Source: Rhizophlyctis rosea
Lineage: Eukaryota; Chytridiomycota; Chytridiomycetes; Rhizophlyctidales; Rhizophlyctidaceae
DNA length: 64,000 nt
Direction: 5' to 3'
Assembly (NCBI GenBank): GCA_027596075.1
Contig: JADGJC010000086.1
Location: 1 to 64,000 of the forward strand
Of this stretch, positions 44,292 through 55,100 are shown one piece after another. Positions within the stretch are counted from its first letter, which is position 1, and the number at the start of each line of letters is the position of its first letter. The position numbers and the translations under genes are program-made. The notes below the pieces were generated by a model. It was not told where the DNA came from. It did not search any database and was given only the letters and a program-made list of their open reading frames with translations.

Positions 44292-45120
44292 GGTGGGATG
44301 GAGGGGAGGAGTAGGGTTGCATGGGAGGAGAGTTGGGGGTGTGCGTTAGGTATAGCTGTTTGTGTCTTTCTTGTGCTTTCTGCTGTGCATGCAGTGCCGT
44401 TTCTCGTCGAACGTGTTGTGATAGCTCAGTAGTTTCCAAAAAAAGCAATAGATTCCACCATGCAATACCAAATCAGGGCAACATTGATGATATATTGTGG
44501 TTACGGCCATACCGAACATTGACAGGGAGTAATCTACGCGACGGTACATCCGTTCCCAAAGCTTCAAGGTTACCGCGTCTACAATCTTTCTGTCGTGATG
44601 AACTCCTACTGTCTCTACGAACCTCCTCCACGCCACTGTGTCCACACACGAACCCAAAGCATCGCAAATATCTTCCAACCCAATACTCCGCATCGTCCCA
44701 CGAACTCCACTAGATAGCATCCACCATCGTCGTAGGAAACAGTCCGCAATAGGTCAACACAATCTACATGATTCCTGACGCAAGGGTCCTACTCTTATAC
44801 AATCCGTTCGGTGATCCATCCCCACGATCGGCCGTAAATCCCCTCCATCCTTTATGTAAACCTAAACAAAAGATTGTAAACAAACACCAGTGCAAAACTG
44901 CGCCGCTGACCCCGATGGTAAAAACGATATGATGGCAAAAATGATATGGTAAAAACGAACCCCGTTCCACTCAAATATAACACGCGTGAGCAGCATCCCC
45001 TCCTTCCCGACCTGTCAAACTCATCGCGCCTTTTCTGCTTCCCCCCTTTGCCAAGGCTACTCAGACACACTTACCACGTCAGCTTAACTCTGTCCCCCAC
45101 TAGCCACACAGCCAGCCCAT
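44292..45120. other. Intergenic, nothing recognised
   Basis: Short overlapping open frames only. The string aaaaacgatatg/aaaaatgatatg is repeated near 44922-44950. The right end is the upstream flank of the first tandem small-protein copy. Confidence 0.4.
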
Positions 45121-45523
45121 ATGCCGCACACTATGCAACTGACTACTGTGGCCGTCGCTACCCGCCACTCCACAAAACTTGACCTGGGACGTCATACAAC
45201 ACCTATGAGAGATATAAGTACGAGCGTGCACGAGAACGGGTCTTTCACTACCCCAAATCCCCACAGTATGGTCAACACCCCACCTGCTGACATTGCTGTC
45301 ACAACCCATCAAATCATCTTTACCATGGCGTCAACCACCAGTGAGATCTAGGCATGACCACCAGCACCTGCAAAAGCACTCATCACCATACAAAACCCCA
45401 TTTTCTGCAGAAGAACGTATCGCAACCTGCCTCCAAGGCCTCGAAGCTGCCTCTCAGAGTCTTCTGGCTAGCTCAGAACGCGTGGAAGCGACAGCAAACG
45501 AAAGTGTTCAGTTGCTTGCGTGA
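45121..45523 (+). CDS. Small coiled-coil protein, tandem family copy A
   Basis: Exons 45121-45340 and 45411-45523 give 110 residues. The N-terminal exon reads MPHTMQLTTVAVATRHS and is Thr/Ser/His-rich; the second exon is a predicted coiled coil (ERIATCLQGLEAASQSLLAS, SERVEATANESVQLL). Intron phase 1, donor gtgaga, acceptor ttctgcag. Two related genes with the same layout lie at 49173 and 50609; shared features are the MPxxxQLT start, a TT...IS...HEN...T block and a phase-1 intron before the coil. I do not recognise the family. The opposite strand of exon 1 is also conserved and hydrophobic, but in this copy it is broken by a stop, which favours the plus strand. Confidence 0.5.
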
Positions 45524-46749
45524 TATCAGGGAGTCGTTCAACATTCTGGTCATGGAAGGAGGCATCCGTGGCACCAGCGGAGCCAGCGGCGACCGCAATC
45601 GTCGTGGCGGCACGGCCAACATCCAGTTCGAGGATGTTGCACCTGGGACCGGTGAACGCGCTCCTGTGAACGAAGCCGTTTCGGCCGCTCGAGCTGCTGA
45701 TGTTTGAATGGTCTTCTTGTGTTGACGCTGTTGAGCTGTTAAGGTACGTTGTTGGGCTTGTTGGAGTGTGTAACCCTGTGTTGTTGGGGTTTGTCTGTGA
45801 CTTCAGGATGCTCTGATTGCGCATATGAAGTATATGATCCAACTGTCTCAGCTCACCCAAGCCCAAACAGAACCCGTTCCCGGCTGTTCGAAAGTTCGAA
45901 AGCGCGAGCTCGCCTGCTCGCTGTTTGCTTTGCTTATGCCTAGTAGTAGACTAGTAGTCTTGTAAAATACAGTGCCTCCATTTGCTCGACTTCTTTTTAT
46001 GATGCTATCATGATGCTTTTGACAGTTGGGGTTATGTCTTTGGCAGTTTTGAAGGCGTGCGAGTGAATAAGCTATACTAACGGATTCCGAGGAACAAGAC
46101 ATCACTTCGAACAGGAGCAAATTGCGATGCTCCCACAAACCCGACCTTTTCAAATCCCCACTGTCGCACCTCTTCCAGACTATGTTTCGCCCAGTCCACT
46201 ACAACTCGCACGCTGCCCCCACACAGGCGCCATACCGTCGTCCCATTTCCCACAAACAGTTGGGTTAGATCACATCCTTGTCACGATTTCGCGGCGGTCA
46301 ACAACAGCAACAGCAACCACCACTAGCAAAACAACAGCGTCAGTCCGTCGAACACTATCATAAAACTCAGCGCTCCTTTGATTTCTCCCTCCTGCTGTGG
46401 TGATGCTGACCTTACACGATGCTGAAGAACCTGCGAGACGGACCAAAGGTTTTGTCGGGTTAGTTGATGTTTACATGGGCAAAGTGTCAGCTGGGTGGTG
46501 TCCTCCTCGGTCTTGTCTTCACCGAAGATATCTGACCACTTCGCCCGCTTCTCCCCCTCACAATCCACAGCAGCGCGTGCCTCTTGTCTCCAATCCTTCC
46601 TCGCATACCATGAAATAGACTACAACACTAGCACCAACACTCACCCGACGCCAAAGTCAAAGTCAAAGGCTGGATGAAGCCCTCCATCGAAGACCAAATT
46701 TAGTCTACCAAAGCCGACTTCAGCAGCTAGCTTTAAGGCCGAAACATTT
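45524..46749. other. Intergenic, nothing firmly supported
   Basis: Directly after copy A a plus-strand frame reads Gly/Arg-rich (GGIRGTSGASGDRNRRGGT) to a stop near 45707; it could be an alternative end of copy A through a second intron. Further right there are only short frames. Confidence 0.35.
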
Positions 46750-47745
46750 GCTTATGAATGCGCGGCAAGGGTGCGGCGGAGGACTTTCAGAGTATTCATG
46801 ATGGTACGGCGAAGAAGATGGCGGTGGAGTATTGTATAGGGAAGGTTGATCCGGATGGTGGGTGCACTATGCGACACATTTTGCTTGATCGCAACCGGAT
46901 CATTCGTCAATCACGTAGTTTACATATGTTTCCCCAAATACCACAATTTGCCATCTTTCATCCTTGCCATCCAACCCTGAGAGCTCGCTCGCTTTGAAGA
47001 GCAGTGATGGAGTCCGGATAGAATTGGGTGCCCATGTCGACGGATACATCGCGCAGGTCGCTCACACACGCTGGTAGTGGGAGCAAAGGTTTGTACGAGA
47101 TCCTACATATCATCTATGTTTCTACTACTCGTCATGTACTCATATAACCGATCGACCACAGGAAAACCCCATCACTGGCCCCAAAGCCTACGTAATTCAA
47201 GCCCCCTACACCTCCATCGAAGCCGCCATCCGCCTCCTCCGCCCCGGCAAAAACACCACCAAAGGTACCCGAACAATCCAAAAAGTCGCTGAAGACTACA
47301 ACTGCAAGCCCGTCGAAGGCATGCTCTCCCACCAACTCCTGCGCAACGTCCGCGAGGGCAAAAAGCAAATCATCCTCATCTCCGACACCGAAAAGAAGGA
47401 GGTCGAAACCCACACCTTCAAAGAAGACAAGGTCTACTCCCTCGACATTCTCTCTCCTCAGGTCTCCTCAGGCGAAGGCAAAGCCAAACCCCTCGAGACC
47501 CGCACCACAATCTACAGCGCAACCCGGACGTCAATTACCGACTCAAGATGAAGACCTCCCGCGCCGTGTTGGGCAAGATCAACTCCAAGCGCGGCACCAT
47601 GGTGTTCGAATTGAGGCAGTTGGAGGACGAGGAGAAGGGGGCGTATGGTTATCATTGAGTTGGCGAACCATCCGCTTGTTACTTCTTATGGTGTGCTGTA
47701 CGAGAAGGTGGACGCGCATGTTGCGCATTCATGGGGAGAGTAAGG
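46750..47745 (+). pseudogene. EBP1/PA2G4-like (M24 fold) pseudogene
   Basis: EBP1/PA2G4 proteins have a catalytically dead methionine-aminopeptidase fold and bind ribosomes and pre-rRNA. Matching blocks occur in order: TICHLSSLPSNPESSLALKS, DGVRIELGAHVDGYIAQVAH, LVVGA, an intron (47090-47161), AYVIQAPYTSIEAAIRLLRP, VAEDYNCKPVEGMLSHQLLR, VYSLDILSPQVSSGEGKAKP, ETRTTIY, RNPDVNYRLKMKTSRAVLGK and IELANHPLVTSYGVLYEK. Frame changes are needed at about 47062-47070 (an extra AC in CACACACG), 47514-47520 and 47646-47655, and the N-terminus is not recognisable. The intron is retained, so it is not a processed copy. It ends where EBP1 would continue, so it is also truncated at the 3' end. Assembly error is the alternative, but three indels in about 600 bp favour decay. 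Confidence 0.8.
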
Positions 47746-47807
47746 TTGCTTTTTTGGTGTTTGATACTTTGGTGAGTGGTGGCTTGATTCTCTTTTTTGA
47801 TGTGCGG

Positions 47808-48197
47808 ATGGTATCGCGGGAAGCCAGATCGGCATCAAGCTCGAACACGAAACTTATCCCACCAAATTTCCTCCACCAGTTAATATTCGTCGCCCTCGCC
47901 GTCCTCCTCTTCACCTCCTTCACCTGGTCCAACCGCTACACCGAAACCGACGTCATCCGCATCTTCGAACCAGCCCTCGTGAAATGCATCGCGATCCTCG
48001 GTGTATTCATGGCGGTTGTGGGCGTGGATTACATCGGAGCATTCGCGCACAAGAAACTGGCAACAGGCGTGGATGCCGTGCTGTTGTGGCCTGTTGTTTT
48101 GGCGGCTATTGTGCTTGACTTTTGGGAGTACAAGACGTTGCATAGTTCGGGGTTGGAGAATAATTCAAGTAATGAAGTGGTATTTGTCGGGGGCTAG
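47808..48197 (+). CDS. Small multi-pass membrane protein, unknown
   Basis: From the ATG at 47808 the frame gives 129 residues with three hydrophobic spans: LIFVALAVLLFTSFTW, IAILGVFMAVVGVDYIGAFA and AVLLWPVVLAAIVLDFW, separated by charged loops (NRYTETDVIRIFEP). The frame is open upstream to 47655 and adds a fourth hydrophobic span (VFDTLVSGGLILFFDV), overlapping the tail of the EBP1 pseudogene, so the true start is uncertain. No family is recognised. The sustained hydrophobic periodicity and Pro/Asp-containing loops make chance unlikely, but no homologue is known to me. Confidence 0.45.
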   Translation: MVSREARSASSSNTKLIPPNFLHQLIFVALAVLLFTSFTWSNRYTETDVIRIFEPALVKCIAILGVFMAVVGVDYIGAFAHKKLATGVDAVLLWPVVLAAIVLDFWEYKTLHSSGLENNSSNEVVFVGG

Positions 48198-49172
48198 TAA
48201 GGAGGAGATTCGGTTGCAGGTTTGTACCATGGAACGTTCGTTTGTTGCGTGAGGGGGACCGCTAAAGCCTCATCTGGTCTGGTTTCTGTCCACTAGTTGA
48301 CGTGCTGTGGCTACTTCAGCGAGCTCGACAGACCTTACACTGACGAACTATGCGAAGGTTACATCAACACCGCCCGACAATTCCACCACTCCAACCCTCA
48401 GCCAAATCTCCTTCGCCATCTCCCGCTCCTCCACCGCCATCACCTTGCCCATCTCCTCCATCTTCACCATCATTGCCTTCCCCGCCCACATCAGCTCCCC
48501 ATCCTCCCCACCGTTTGGTTGTAAAACGGGAAGAGGAGTATGCATACCGCGGATATGATACACCACAAGTGTCCTTTGAACTTGGTGGGCTTCAGGGTTG
48601 TGAACCGATTGTTCTCCATTACCAGGCACTTATGTGGATCCTATGTTTCGTCTTCAACAGCTCTTGAAATTTCACAAATCACACTTGAAGTTCAAGCACC
48701 TTCCAGCATGTTGGTTCTGGCGGGGAATGTGTGAGGGGAAAGTTGTCACTCAGAAGGGACGCCGTAATGTATGTGGGCGCTGAATCGAAACATCAGACCT
48801 GTGCTCAAAGCGTACACGTTGGACATCCTACATTGCCTTTTTGACCTGCCCATTTTTAGATGCTTGTGACTTGCTATTTTGTTCATGATGCATGCTTGCA
48901 CCGTAATCCTCACCTGGTGTCTTACCATTCAACAGAACAAGAAGGTGCTGCTGCAAAGGAGGAGGCTGCGGAGGGGGACTATGCCACGTTCAATATGATG
49001 ACCACATAAGCCCATGTCTCTATTGCTGCTGTGGGAAAAGTACGTGAGGGGTCAAAATGCATGTGTGTAGGAAAAGGGTACGTGATGTCCACTTCCACTT
49101 CCCCCCATTTCGCTGAAGCTCACAAAACACCAGTCACACATCTGAACGCTCCATCACCCCTTGTCGAGCAGT
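48198..49172. other. Intergenic, possible lost exons
   Basis: Two short coding-like stretches occur on the plus strand: a Ser/Thr-rich one at about 48307-48530 and an Ala/Glu-rich one at 48937-49008 (EGAAAKEEAAEGDYATFNMM then a stop). They could be terminal exons of the membrane protein gene or remnants; no splice path is convincing. Confidence 0.3.
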
Positions 49173-49675
49173 ATGCCCCACACCACGCAACTGACGCCCA
49201 CAGCTACTACACTCGCGATCACCCACCACTTTACAGGAATTGGGCCGGCACCTCGCACAACACACTCTGAATCATATATAAGCAATAATGCACACGGAAA
49301 TGAAATCTCCATCACCTCCTCCACCACTCCACGCAATTGCGGCATAACACCGTCGTCCAAAATGCCCGCATCGACTCAACAGGAACAGGTAAGGAAAATC
49401 AAATACGTATCACCTTCTTGCAAAACAAAACCGCCAAAGTCAATATTCACCAATCTCAAACCCCCTTCTTTCTTTTTCGGGCAGGAACCCGCTTCGACTC
49501 CACAAACGCCAAACTCGATCGCAGCATCAAACTCCATGAAGAAATACTCAAAAGATTAACCACACCCGGTGTTTCCCATAAGGTTGACGACACTCGGAGG
49601 GCCCGGAGGCAGGGGCGGATGGCGGGGATTTGGTTTGGTGATATTGGACCTCCTCGATCGATGATTACCGGTTGA
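49173..49675 (+). pseudogene. Tandem family copy B, frameshifted
   Basis: Exon 1 starts MPHTTQLTPTATTLAITHH and runs to a donor at 49389; the acceptor is at 49484. Exon 2 encodes a coil (RFDSTNAKLDRSIKLHEEIL) that is in frame only with a phase-1 junction, as in copies A and C, but here exon 1 ends in phase 0. One small indel in exon 1 therefore separates the start from the coil. In the annotated frame the product would stop at 49559 with a non-coil tail. It is either a recently broken copy or an error. Confidence 0.5.
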
Positions 49676-50608
49676 ATAAGATTCATGTTGGGGAGTTGAC
49701 GTGGGCAATCGAATGCAGAGGGGAGGGAGTTGGACCGTGTGTGTTCTGCAAGGAAACGGTCAGTTTCTACTCGTTTCTGGCACTTGGAGTCCTACCTTAT
49801 GGTGGCAGAAAGGGGCAGGACCGAATGCATAATATTGAGAGATATCCGGGGGCTACCGTTTTCTTCTCCCATTTTCCCAGGCGAGATATCAGTTCAGTTT
49901 TCGTTTCCACCGTAAAAAAAATCACCCTTCGTGTCGATTTTGGAGTGTCGAGCTTTTACACCTCGAAGACGTTGAGGACCGTCACCGTTCCTAATCAGTT
50001 ATAAATGGAGTGAGACGACGCACAATCCACTGCACAAACATCCAGATAGTGCTTGTCGCCTTTACAAACCATGGGTCCAGCCCCAACCTTACAGTATTGG
50101 CGAAATGAGAATAGGGTATTGTAGCAACCGGTTCTTGACCCTTCACATCTTGGTATGAATCCGGGGAAGGATGGTCATATTAGATTTGGATACGACCAGT
50201 TTGATTGAGTTACATTTGGAATTGAGGCGATAGTTGTTTTCCGGTGGAGAATACATCTGGTGGGGCTCACTAGGTAGCCTGATTCTGTGACGCGAGGGTC
50301 CCATAGGTCCAAAAGTTATGCTGGATCAGTCTTACGTCGTCCTGCACTTCCACTTTTAAGACCGAGCTGTTGTATTCACGTACAACCTCGAAACGTCGCA
50401 AATAACTTGCCAATGAACTCAATTCGCATCGCCTTACATATGACACTATTGTCATGAGAAACTCAGTCAGTTTCCAAAACTGCGCCTCTGATGTCGCCCC
50501 TTCTCAAGTAAAAAACCACAGTCAGCACCTTCCTGCAGTTTACCTCAATTTGTTTCTTCTAACTTCTTCCTCCGTTGCCAAACTACCTCGGTCAACCATC
50601 CTCCACCA
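49676..50608. other. Intergenic between tandem copies B and C
   Basis: No supported gene. One plus-strand frame at 49672-50004 is open for 110 codons without recognisable features. Confidence 0.35.
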
Positions 50609-51333
50609 ATGCCGCCTGCGATGCAACTGACGAGCGCAAGTACTACGCTTGTCACCAAAGAATCTGTTTGGGGACCGCCCACAACGACACTCACCGGAGA
50701 TATAAGCAATGGTACACACGAAAATGCAACTTCCATCACCCCAACCTCCCATATCTCCCATATCTCCTTCACCGCCTTGTCCCCCCGCTGCACACCAACA
50801 ACCCACCAACTCAACGTCGTTATGGACCAGAGCATTGACAGAATTGGTAAGATGTTAAAGCATCACCGCCTGCAACAGCAAAAAATAATCCTCACCATAC
50901 CATAACCCCATCTCTCCTTCCAGATGCGCGCCTCAACAGTATTGAAACCAAGCTTGACGCCCTCCACACCGATTTGAAACATATAATCGCACTTCTTACA
51001 CTGATAGCATACAACACATCAAGGTTTCGTCGCAACACGTCAAAGTCTCGTCACAACAAATCAAGGTCTTGTCACAGCAAAACAAGATCTCATGGTTCTT
51101 CAACCGCCTTCTCCCATACCTCCACCACCCTCGTACTATGTCGTAGACGACCCGCAACCATCAGTTTGCCCGGACACTACTACCCCAAACGGAGGAGGAG
51201 ATGGGGCCTAGCAGCAGACCTGCACTGTGGCGGCATCCAACCAGGGGTTACTATTCACCAGGCTGGGCGTGATGAGGATGTCAAGGGTACCAGTCGCTGG
51301 GAAGTGAGCGTTACAGATCGGCGAAGTCCATGA
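50609..51333 (+). CDS. Small coiled-coil protein, tandem family copy C
   Basis: Exons 50609-50846 and 50924-51333 give 215 residues with a phase-1 intron as in copy A. The N-terminus is MPPAMQLTSASTTLVTKES, the shared DISNGTHENATSIT block follows, and the junction forms a heptad coil (MDQSIDRIDARLNSIETKLD, ALHTDLKHIIALL). The C-terminal third is Ser/Arg/His-rich (NTSKSRHNKSRSCHSKTRSH) and is absent from copies A and B. Function unknown. On the reverse strand exon 1 reads as a hydrophobic peptide, but the plus-strand reading alone keeps ATG, splice sites and coil together. Confidence 0.5.
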
Positions 51334-51670
51334 AACCACCAACCCGCATCACACATGATACTAGGGATCTAAGTTCATAGGCTGGTGTCAAGGTAGTATC
51401 TTGGTGATAAGAAGGAAGGCACGAATAGTGAGAGTGTTTGGACATCCGTTTCGCAGCCTACCACGGATGGTACTGTCTATCTCAACACGTGAATCTAAAA
51501 CACGAACCCATCTCCCGTATGTCGTGCGCTTTAAGGAAGTCCACTCCAATGCCCCATACACCGAGGAATGACACAGAGGATCGGTACGGATCAAAGTCGA
51601 CGAACGGTCTTGTGCCGGGAGGTTGCGCGTGAGCTTGATATACAAGACGGTTGCGTTTAGGTCTTATAAG

Positions 51671-52151
51671 CTAGCAGATGAGTGCGGCAGTGGCGACGGG
51701 CAATATGACAACAACAGCGCAGCGAAGCGGGAACGAAGGGGAAGAAGTCCGGCCTGCAGACGAGAAGGTCCGGAGGGAGGTTGTGCCGACGTATTTGTCG
51801 TCGTTGTCAATGGAGAAGCAGGCTGTGGAGTGCAAGAGTTTAATGAAATCGTCGCCGACCAGGAATCGCCGCAAACTTCACGAATTTCCATCCGACGAGG
51901 TAGTTCCCCAACCCTACCTTGCGACGGAAGTAAACTCTTCAACGGCGGCGGCCCAATGTTGACGTTTTCCTCCTTTGGTAATCTGAAGAGGGAACAACTA
52001 CCAGAACATTGTTCACCGACATAGAAAACGTGGATGTGGTGTTGGTTCCCCGGCTGTATGTGCCAGCGTAGGGAATTTGTGCCGTCCACATTGGGGGAGA
52101 GGTGCAATTGGTGGCGGCATATTGGGAATAGCTGCAATTGGCGATTGACAT
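51671..52151 (-). CDS. Possible two-exon hypothetical protein
   Basis: A candidate first exon starts MSIANCSYSQYAATNCTSPP at 52151 and has several N-glycosylation-like sites; a donor gtagttg follows VNNVL. Downstream frames on the same strand end at 51671 with a hydrophobic tail (CAVVVILPVATAALIC). Which frame and acceptor are used cannot be settled, so this is a weak model with no family. Confidence 0.2.
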
Positions 52152-55100
52152 TGTAAGTTTTGATTCGATGTACGGGATTGATGAAGTGTGGGAAGCTGAC
52201 GGCTGGACGGGGATTTATGGCATGTGAGGTCTGGGTGAGTGTTCTGCCTGATGATATGTTTTAGGACGAAGTCTTCATTTGCTAGAAGCACGACAGAGTT
52301 TTGTTGACCCTGCCAACTGTACTACCGGCAACTTTTTTCCAGCTCCTGTTCTGATAGCAGCTTCCGTAAAGTTTGGAGTTTTGACGGCATCGTCTGCGAC
52401 ACCGTCGCACCAGGAGCGAACCCCTTAAATCCCTTCTCCTAAACAAAAGCAGAAGCAGGTAGCAGGCATACGTCTAGATATGGTTGACGGGATCTGATGT
52501 TCCAACTCCATCAAAATTGTGCATGTTACTGAATTTGAGAGGCACTGCTGCACTGCATTTGTGAGGTCAACAAGTTGGCTTGAGAAAAGGACCCTCGCGT
52601 CATTTTGAGCGCATGTGGACCCGACAGATGCGTTCCTGATGAATTTGGAATCACATACTCAATGCAGTGCAATGAGCCAGACATCCTTGTCGTTCTTCCT
52701 TACAGCAAGAGATGGAGCTTCCAAACATGGTTCATCTCCCACTTCTTCGCGCTGAATGGCTTCCATTGAGATGGGACCGAGCGGATCTTCGTCAGATGGA
52801 GCTCCTCCTGCATGCACAGCAAACACTTGCTGGTGAGCTCATCTGTCATGGCTGTGTTCAAATCACACCGAACGACAGTTCCTCATCACTTTCGCCGCAT
52901 AAATCCAGCGGGTCAACTACAGTGACTGAGCCCGCCGATCCGTACGATTTATTTTTATCCCTTACTTCATGAACCAGGTCCTTGATTCTTCACTCTGACA
53001 TATCAAGACACGCAGCACGCGCATCATACGTTCCTGAAGAAATTACCATGTTTGTATTTTCAATCAGAAACAATGGAGATTTTAAGCGAGTGGAAGAGCT
53101 CCCCGTTCCATCTTCCAGGCCGCAATCTTCTTCTTGCCCTCGTGGTTTTCAATTTTGTTGGATGTCCTGCAGGATCAAAACCTGACATGCAATGATACTT
53201 CTGCCTGCATCCACATGGTAAATGCAATTAATTTTGATGCAACCAACAAGTTAGTATGCTATCCAATTAGTCACTCAGACCGCGTCGAACGACGCCGGAA
53301 AAAGAGTTCATGTCGAAGGTCTACAAGCCCCAAGTGGAAATGGATTTTCATGCCCTTGGCGTTGCAATTCAAACGGCTGATGCTGAATGTATGAAGAGAG
53401 ATCGAGATTGTTGATATGTGGAAGGCTTTCATGGTTGCCACCTGCCATTTGAATCAGACCCACGTAGCAATACGATATATTTGACGAGAATCAAAAGCGA
53501 AGCTGACGGAAAAAAATGAAATTCTCATCTAGCATCGGTCGTTGAAGGAGACTGGCATAAAGATTCTCCCGCAAAAGCATGCTCGTGGGGTTCCGAAGTT
53601 CGATGTTGACTGCACGCCCATGGGGAAATCACATCTCTGTGCCATGCGAATCAGAGTCCCAGAAACCACAAAAAATGTAACGAAAAGAATTACGCCGTAG
53701 TCAAGAGTTTGTCCCGGGCTGAATGTCCTTCGTAACGACAGTTCTGCTATTTTTTGTCACGTAGCAAAATGGAGGATATCAAAACACCGTGCGCACTGGA
53801 ATGCAACCATAATGTGTCTCCTTGTTTGAACACCAGTGGTGATTCGTCAGAATGAAGAAAAATAATCGATGAGTTCGCAAAAAACGAAATTGGAGAAAGG
53901 CTATGGAAGAGGAAAGCAAAGCGATGTCAATTTCCGTTCGTTGACGCTACTACCTTGTTCTGCCACTTTTTCGCATACATCAGAATTTGATAAGAGAACT
54001 ATAACAGACATGAACTGTGTCATGAAGATGAGAGAGATTCACATGTGCATGATCATTACATAGGATCTTGATGGGCGAAGTCAGCCGACATACACACTCC
54101 CAGTTCGATCGCACTACCTTGTCACTTCAGCGTCGGAACCTTCCGTAGGTTTGGCCGCAACCAGTTGTTAGTGCTTTGTAAGTTGACCAGTTGTCGCCTT
54201 GTCGTGGAATCCAGCGCGAATTGAATGAGGCACAAAAAGTTCGAGGAGAGGCCTGCCTCAGAGACGAACTCCGAATGTTAGAGAAGTCCTTCTAGCAAGA
54301 TGACTTGCTACATATCGAATGCCATGCTTGTCCTCATTATGTAGAATGGAGGATGACCCACTATATGCTCTTTGTTTACCGGCTTCTTATTAACCTGTAC
54401 GGAAACTTTGATTATGGCTGCATGGTACAAGGAGGTGAATGGCATCGCAAAGGAAAAAGTATTCAGTGGCGCACGATTGAGCATCTTTGCCATGGACGCC
54501 TCAAAATCCCCGGTGGCGAACAGATCTCCTGATCCACTGTTTGAGGATGGCACAAATCAGTTCCTGAATGCGATGGACTGTGTAAGTGCTGCCATGTGAC
54601 TTACTTGACCTTATGAGTACATTTACAGGAGTCATTTGGAAACGACATGCAAAGAGGGAAGTGAACTTGTTACACTTGGAGTTTATCGCGGGTTTCATTG
54701 TTAGTCCAGTAACACCGATAAAGTCGCCCATAGTTCGTGGAACCTCTTGCGCACTTCCAGTCAAAAAGAAACAACACCGCCAACAGATGTGGCTGGCTGT
54801 CGTGTATGATCTTAAGAAAAGGCCCTTGCAGGACATTGGGTTATGTCAATTGGTGTTGAGTACATAGCTTGAGAAGATGGAAGGGGGCAACAATGTAAAT
54901 CGCGTGAGACGCAAAAAGTAACGACACGCTGTGAAGATTGTTCAGAAGTACCGCCGAGTCCTTGCAGACTTGAAGTCTATCATGCCACCAGGCAGTTGCA
55001 GCTCCTTATAGGCATGTATGTCAGCCCGTCAAACGTTTAACCTGTGGATGACCGAGCTTAGATGAACGATCCGGCACAGAAAAGAAAGTTGGTTTACTTC

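Noticed and set aside
50545..50835. Minus-strand membrane-protein gene opposite tandem copy C
   Set aside because: The corresponding frame is broken by a stop in copy A, and the plus strand alone links start codon, intron and coil. Kept only as a finding.
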